Of a DNA stretch of 11,035 nucleotides, positions 7,732 through 11,035 are shown in pieces. The stretch comes from Bacteroidota bacterium (GTDB lineage: Bacteria; Bacteroidota; Bacteroidia; Chitinophagales; Chitinophagaceae). The notes beneath the pieces are model-generated. The model was given only the letters and a program-made list of their open reading frames with translations. It was not told where the DNA came from and ran no database searches. The stretch spans positions 1-11,035 of the forward strand of contig JAJXYG010000109.1 of the NCBI GenBank assembly GCA_021780705.1, written 5' to 3'. The position numbers and the translations under genes were made by a program. Numbering within the stretch: the first letter of the stretch is position 1; each line of letters begins with the position of its first letter.

Positions 7732-7758
7732 AAGAATGGCAGGAAGTTGGAGAGCGGG

Positions 7759-8058
7759 TTATCTTTCCGAAAGTGCTTCCACAGTGGCGTTAATTCCCCT
7801 ATCGGTGATGGCATCACACATAGGTTTGAGCAGGGCATATGAGCCCTCCTTCACGGAATATTTACCCTTGGTATGGATGATCATTGCACACTGTTCGGCC
7901 TGTTCTTCGGAATGACCGCATACTTCCATGAGGGTAGAAATCACCCAATCGAAAGTATTCACTTCATCATTCCAGACAATGAGCTGACACACTCCTTCCT
8001 CATCCACGAGCACGTCGGTTTCTGAATCTTCCAGAATATGTGTTTTTGTATCCCCCAT
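7759..8058 (-). CDS. clpS: ATP-dependent Clp protease adaptor ClpS
   Basis: 99 aa. ClpS is the N-recognin that binds proteins with N-terminal Leu, Phe, Tyr or Trp and hands them to a ClpA/ClpC unfoldase. The core CQLIVWNDEVNTFDWVISTLMEVCGHSEEQAEQCAMIIHTKGK shows the substrate amino-group ligands N30 and D31 (NDE) and the conserved H62 (IHTKG). It has an acidic N-terminal tail (residues 10-22), as expected for the flexible extension that contacts the unfoldase. The degron-binding residues are intact, so it should be a working recognin rather than a degenerate paralogue. It is followed by aat, which makes the degrons ClpS reads. The clpA or clpC partner is not in this window. Confidence 0.95.
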   Translation of the reverse strand: MGDTKTHILEDSETDVLVDEEGVCQLIVWNDEVNTFDWVISTLMEVCGHSEEQAEQCAMIIHTKGKYSVKEGSYALLKPMCDAITDRGINATVEALSER

Positions 8059-8068
8059 AATCTAATTA

Positions 8069-8084
8069 AAGGTACAAAGGTACA
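8069..8084. repeat. Two tandem copies of AAGGTACA
   Basis: Two perfect, directly adjacent 8-base units. They overlap the clpS -7 box, so on the minus strand the unit supplies TACCTTTG. The arrangement may be a chance duplication; a slippage event or a regulator half-site pair is also possible. Confidence 0.4.
8075..8082 (-). promoter_or_regulatory. Likely -7 box of the clpS-aat promoter
   Basis: Reads TACCTTTG on the minus strand, a perfect TAnnTTTG match, 16 bases before the clpS ATG at 8058. Transcription would begin about 10 bases before the start codon, so the leader would be very short. No TTG -33 element is obvious. Confidence 0.4.
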
Positions 8085-8121
8085 ATATCACCAGAAATAG
8101 TATCCACCAGGTTGTTCAGAA

Positions 8122-8259
8122 TTAAGTACGGGCACCTTCTTTCCCCACCTTTCCGGTATTACCCCGGTAATTTACGAGATACATTTTTACGGCTCCCCGC
8201 TTCCAGCTCCAGGTATTTAGATTATCATCATATTTCCCGATCTCCGATTCAGTACTCAT
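8122..8259 (-). CDS. Possible 45-aa small protein upstream of clpS
   Basis: An ATG at 8259 opens 45 codons ending in TAA at 8122, inside an otherwise gene-free stretch. The peptide is hydrophilic and basic in its second half (for example WSWKRGAVKMYLVNYRG), with a Gly/Lys-rich tail; there is no signal peptide, membrane helix or cysteine pair. Composition is protein-like, but 45 codons can stay open by chance. I do not recognise a family. It could also be a remnant of a longer gene, or nothing. Confidence 0.25.
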   Translation of the reverse strand: MSTESEIGKYDDNLNTWSWKRGAVKMYLVNYRGNTGKVGKEGART

Positions 8260-8360
8260 TAGAAACAATAGGTGGGCTGAGGGTATGACTATTAAAGCGC
8301 CTTGTTTGAATTTTGTAGGTATTGGTGTTGTTTTTGTTATTTTTTACCCGGAGCTCAGAT

Positions 8361-8368
8361 TAATTTTG
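8361..8368 (+). promoter_or_regulatory. Likely -7 box of the aldo/keto reductase promoter
   Basis: TAATTTTG matches TAnnTTTG exactly and lies 31 bases before the ATG at 8400. The leader that follows is A-rich (AACCTAAATAAAAACACAA), typical of strong Bacteroidota translation starts without a Shine-Dalgarno sequence. A TTTG at 8333-8336 is a candidate -33 box, but its 24-base spacing is longer than the usual 19-21. Confidence 0.45.
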
Positions 8369-8387
8369 TAACTTCTTAACAACCTAA

Positions 8388-9386
<999 letters not shown>

Positions 9387-9443
9387 ATTCAAAGGGGTAG
9401 AGGCAACCGAACCTTGCTCCAAAGATTTACTTAGATTACTTAT

Positions 9444-10484
9444 TTATTTTTTCACCTGGTTAAACAACTCAAGTTTGGAATAAAAATCATCGAGCAAAAG
9501 GTGGACATCTAACCGGGTATACACTCTAATATTTCTTCCCGAAAGATTCACTTCGTACAATCCCTGGTCGTCAATCAGTGGAGCTGGCCTCAATACATAT
9601 TCACTCGAGGAGGGATCCGGTTCAAAGGAGGACTGCAATGCGGTGAGCAAAACCAAAGGGCTGTCGCCAAGAATATAGGCATCCCCCACATTGAAGTGGT
9701 ACTTTAAGCCCATCTTCATAATGCGTTCGATATTGGAAGTTAGATACTTGCCGATCTGCCCCTGGGTATTCACCTTTAGCAATAAAGAAGAATAGGGTAT
9801 GATTACCTGGCGGAATGCATTGCGGGGTACCTGCCAAATCGGTATGGAAGATTTATTAAAGATTACCTGGCCGGCTTTTAGATCAATGCCTAAATTATAT
9901 TCTAGACGGGTATAGTGGGGAGGTGGGGGAGCAATATCGGTATATTCAGGCCCCCCAATCCAGATCAAGGTCAAATGACTGGCAATTTCGGGTTGCCTGA
10001 GATAGGCACTGGCCAGGTCGGTAAGCCCTGCACCGCATACTACATATAAAGGAAGCTTTGTGTCAGTGCGCATAGCTTCTTTTATGATGGCATTTACGGC
10101 GTCCGATGGTTGCGGGGTACTGTCATTTTCCAATGGCAGGTTAGAGCCCTGATACACAGGATACCGGCCGGTAAGATGCATGATTTTCAGCACTTCCTCA
10201 ATCTTTTGTTTGGCATGGGTTGCCGTTTCGTTAGAACGGTCAAAACCATCACCTGGCCTGAGATGAGAGCCGATGATACCGCGGATTTCAACAGAGGGAG
10301 ACAGCAAAAAATGGACTAACTCAAACAATCCATCAGGGTCGCCGCCGAAATCATTATCGATCATGATTCGCATTCTTGGCTGCACCAGGCTGTCTGGAAA
10401 AATTTGTCCTGGACTTTTTTGTGCAAATGAACTGGTGCAGGGAATTACCATCAGTAATAAAACACCAATAATTTGTTTGGCCAT
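9444..10484 (-). CDS. Secreted nucleoside-hydrolase-like protein
   Basis: 346 aa from the ATG at 10484. The frame is open a further 13 codons to a GTG at 10523, but the ATG puts a good signal peptide at the very start (MAKQIIGVLLLMVIPCTSSF, cut at about FA-Q), so it is preferred. The mature protein resembles inosine/uridine-type nucleoside hydrolases, which cleave N-ribosidic bonds using a calcium ion. It has an N-terminal metal motif IMIDNDFGGDPDGL (40-53) and EYNLGIDLKAGQVIF (195-209), matching the family's E-x-N-x3-D block, plus IWIGGPE (174-180). The metal motif differs from the classic DTDPGxDD, being closer to the GDPDD form of nucleoside-hydrolase-like DUF1593 proteins. Substrate and activity are therefore uncertain; periplasmic nucleoside or glycoside scavenging is a reasonable inference. 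Confidence 0.85.
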   Translation of the reverse strand: MAKQIIGVLLLMVIPCTSSFAQKSPGQIFPDSLVQPRMRIMIDNDFGGDPDGLFELVHFLLSPSVEIRGIIGSHLRPGDGFDRSNETATHAKQKIEEVLKIMHLTGRYPVYQGSNLPLENDSTPQPSDAVNAIIKEAMRTDTKLPLYVVCGAGLTDLASAYLRQPEIASHLTLIWIGGPEYTDIAPPPPHYTRLEYNLGIDLKAGQVIFNKSSIPIWQVPRNAFRQVIIPYSSLLLKVNTQGQIGKYLTSNIERIMKMGLKYHFNVGDAYILGDSPLVLLTALQSSFEPDPSSSEYVLRPAPLIDDQGLYEVNLSGRNIRVYTRLDVHLLLDDFYSKLELFNQVKK

Positions 10485-10711
10485 ATGAGTTTCAATTAAT
10501 CTTTTATGATAATTGCGAACCACCCAAACCCGTCAAATAGGATTTCCTGTTAAGACTCATAGGAATTTCACAAGTCTGCAGGGCGTTGTGTAAGGTGGTT
10601 GTTTGCGCAATGGATGTTTAATTTTTTATCGAAAAAACTTTTAGTGGTGTCCAAGAGAAAGCAGCCACAAAAAAAGACAGGATATTTGAAGATTTCCACA
10701 TAAATTTTCGG
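10485..10711. other. Intergenic region between the VOC and nucleoside-hydrolase-like genes
   Basis: 227 AT-rich bases. No TAnnTTTG box is found on the minus strand, so the promoter of the nucleoside-hydrolase-like gene is not identified. A weak A/T inverted stretch (~10623-10638, T6-ATCG-A6) is the only structure. A 27-codon frame (10701-10618, minus) is probably chance. I see no RNA gene. Confidence 0.5.
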
Positions 10712-11035
10712 TTACCATTGCTGAATGATAACGCATACATTGGTGTTGTCTTTTAAAGCAAATTCTTTGGCGCCCCAGGGGCGCAAGGTGATTTTATTCA
10801 GATTGGGATGCAGAAACTGCGGATGTGCCCCGGAGATATTGGCATAAGCATCTTCAATGTTATCTGTATGAAGTCGAATCTCAGGTCTGTCTTTGTCAGC
10901 AAATTCCTTGTCCTGAATTAAGAACACTGATAAGGTATCTTTCTGAACCACACAACAGGGGTTTTCCGACTTTAAATCATTATAGCTTATCTCAAAATCC
11001 AAACAATCCACAAAGAGCGCCAGCCCGTCCTTTAT
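10712..11035 (-). CDS. VOC (glyoxalase/bleomycin-resistance-like) family protein, partial (N-terminus off the right edge)
   Basis: 107 codons are visible, open to the edge. An internal GTG at 11011 is not taken as the start, because the frame continues upstream as IKDGLALF and matches the usual opening helix before the D-C-L-D-F-E-I strand. The C-terminal half is typical of the family: RPEIRLHTDNIEDAYANI, then PWGAKEFALKDNTNVCVIIQQW (about residues 86-107 of the visible part), the WGxkEFxlxDpxG-like closing strands of a VOC domain. Family members range from isomerases and dioxygenases to antibiotic-binding proteins, so no reaction is assigned. The metal-binding residues cannot be judged without the missing N-terminus. 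Confidence 0.82.
   Translation of the reverse strand: MKDGLALFVDCLDFEISYNDLKSENPCCVVQKDTLSVFLIQDKEFADKDRPEIRLHTDNIEDAYANISGAHPQFLHPNLNKITLRPWGAKEFALKDNTNVCVIIQQW

Noticed and set aside
9395..9455. Possible terminator between the aldo/keto reductase and the nucleoside-hydrolase-like gene
   Set aside because: The best stem (GAGGCAA/TTGCTCC) has a mismatch and a wobble pair, and is not followed directly by a T-run.
10620..10640. A/T-only inverted stretch T6-ATCG-A6
   Set aside because: No GC in the stem, so it would be too weak for a terminator and is expected in AT-rich spacers.
10618..10701. 27-codon minus-strand frame after the VOC gene
   Set aside because: Too short, with no leader or family resemblance; likely chance in AT-rich DNA.

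Overview
The window reads as ordinary chromosomal DNA of a Bacteroidota bacterium, most likely from the Chitinophagia/Sphingobacteriia side. The evidence is the moderate GC, A-rich leaders without clear Shine-Dalgarno sequences, several perfect matches to the Bacteroidota -7 box (TAnnTTTG), a LytS-type sensor kinase with periplasmic TPRs, and proteins that look closest to that phylum. This placement comes from protein style and is not a measured phylogeny. Both window edges cut genes, so it may be a whole short contig.

Layout, left to right. At 1-1584 (minus) is a TPR/LytS-type histidine kinase whose ATPase end is missing; the leftmost ~105 bases are GC-rich and do not continue the kinase family, which suggests a join with foreign sequence. 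1585-1855 is non-coding. At 5565-1856 (minus) is a compact operon: valS, then a secreted 162-aa protein of unknown function, then a GNAT acetyltransferase joined by an ATGA overlap. A 96-bp divergent promoter region with a perfect 7-5-7 inverted repeat separates valS from a plus-strand exonuclease/GIY-YIG nuclease (5662-7038), which appears to start at TTG. That nuclease runs tail to tail, with a 12-bp overlap, into aat, which lies downstream of clpS on the minus strand.

clpS and aat form a small N-degron unit. Aat adds Leu or Phe to protein N-termini, and ClpS delivers proteins with such N-termini to the Clp protease. 8059-8399 holds the clpS promoter, a possible 45-aa ORF and the promoter of an aldo/keto reductase (8400-9386, plus). 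Facing it is a secreted nucleoside-hydrolase-like protein (10484-9444, minus) with an unusual metal-site motif. A VOC/glyoxalase-like gene is cut by the right edge.

I see no tRNA, rRNA, CRISPR array, insertion sequence, phage gene or obvious new multi-gene system. The items most worth a second look are the left-edge junction, the nuclease with its probable Fe-S cysteines and TTG start, the inverted repeat in its divergent promoter, the clpS-aat pairing, and the nucleoside-hydrolase variant.
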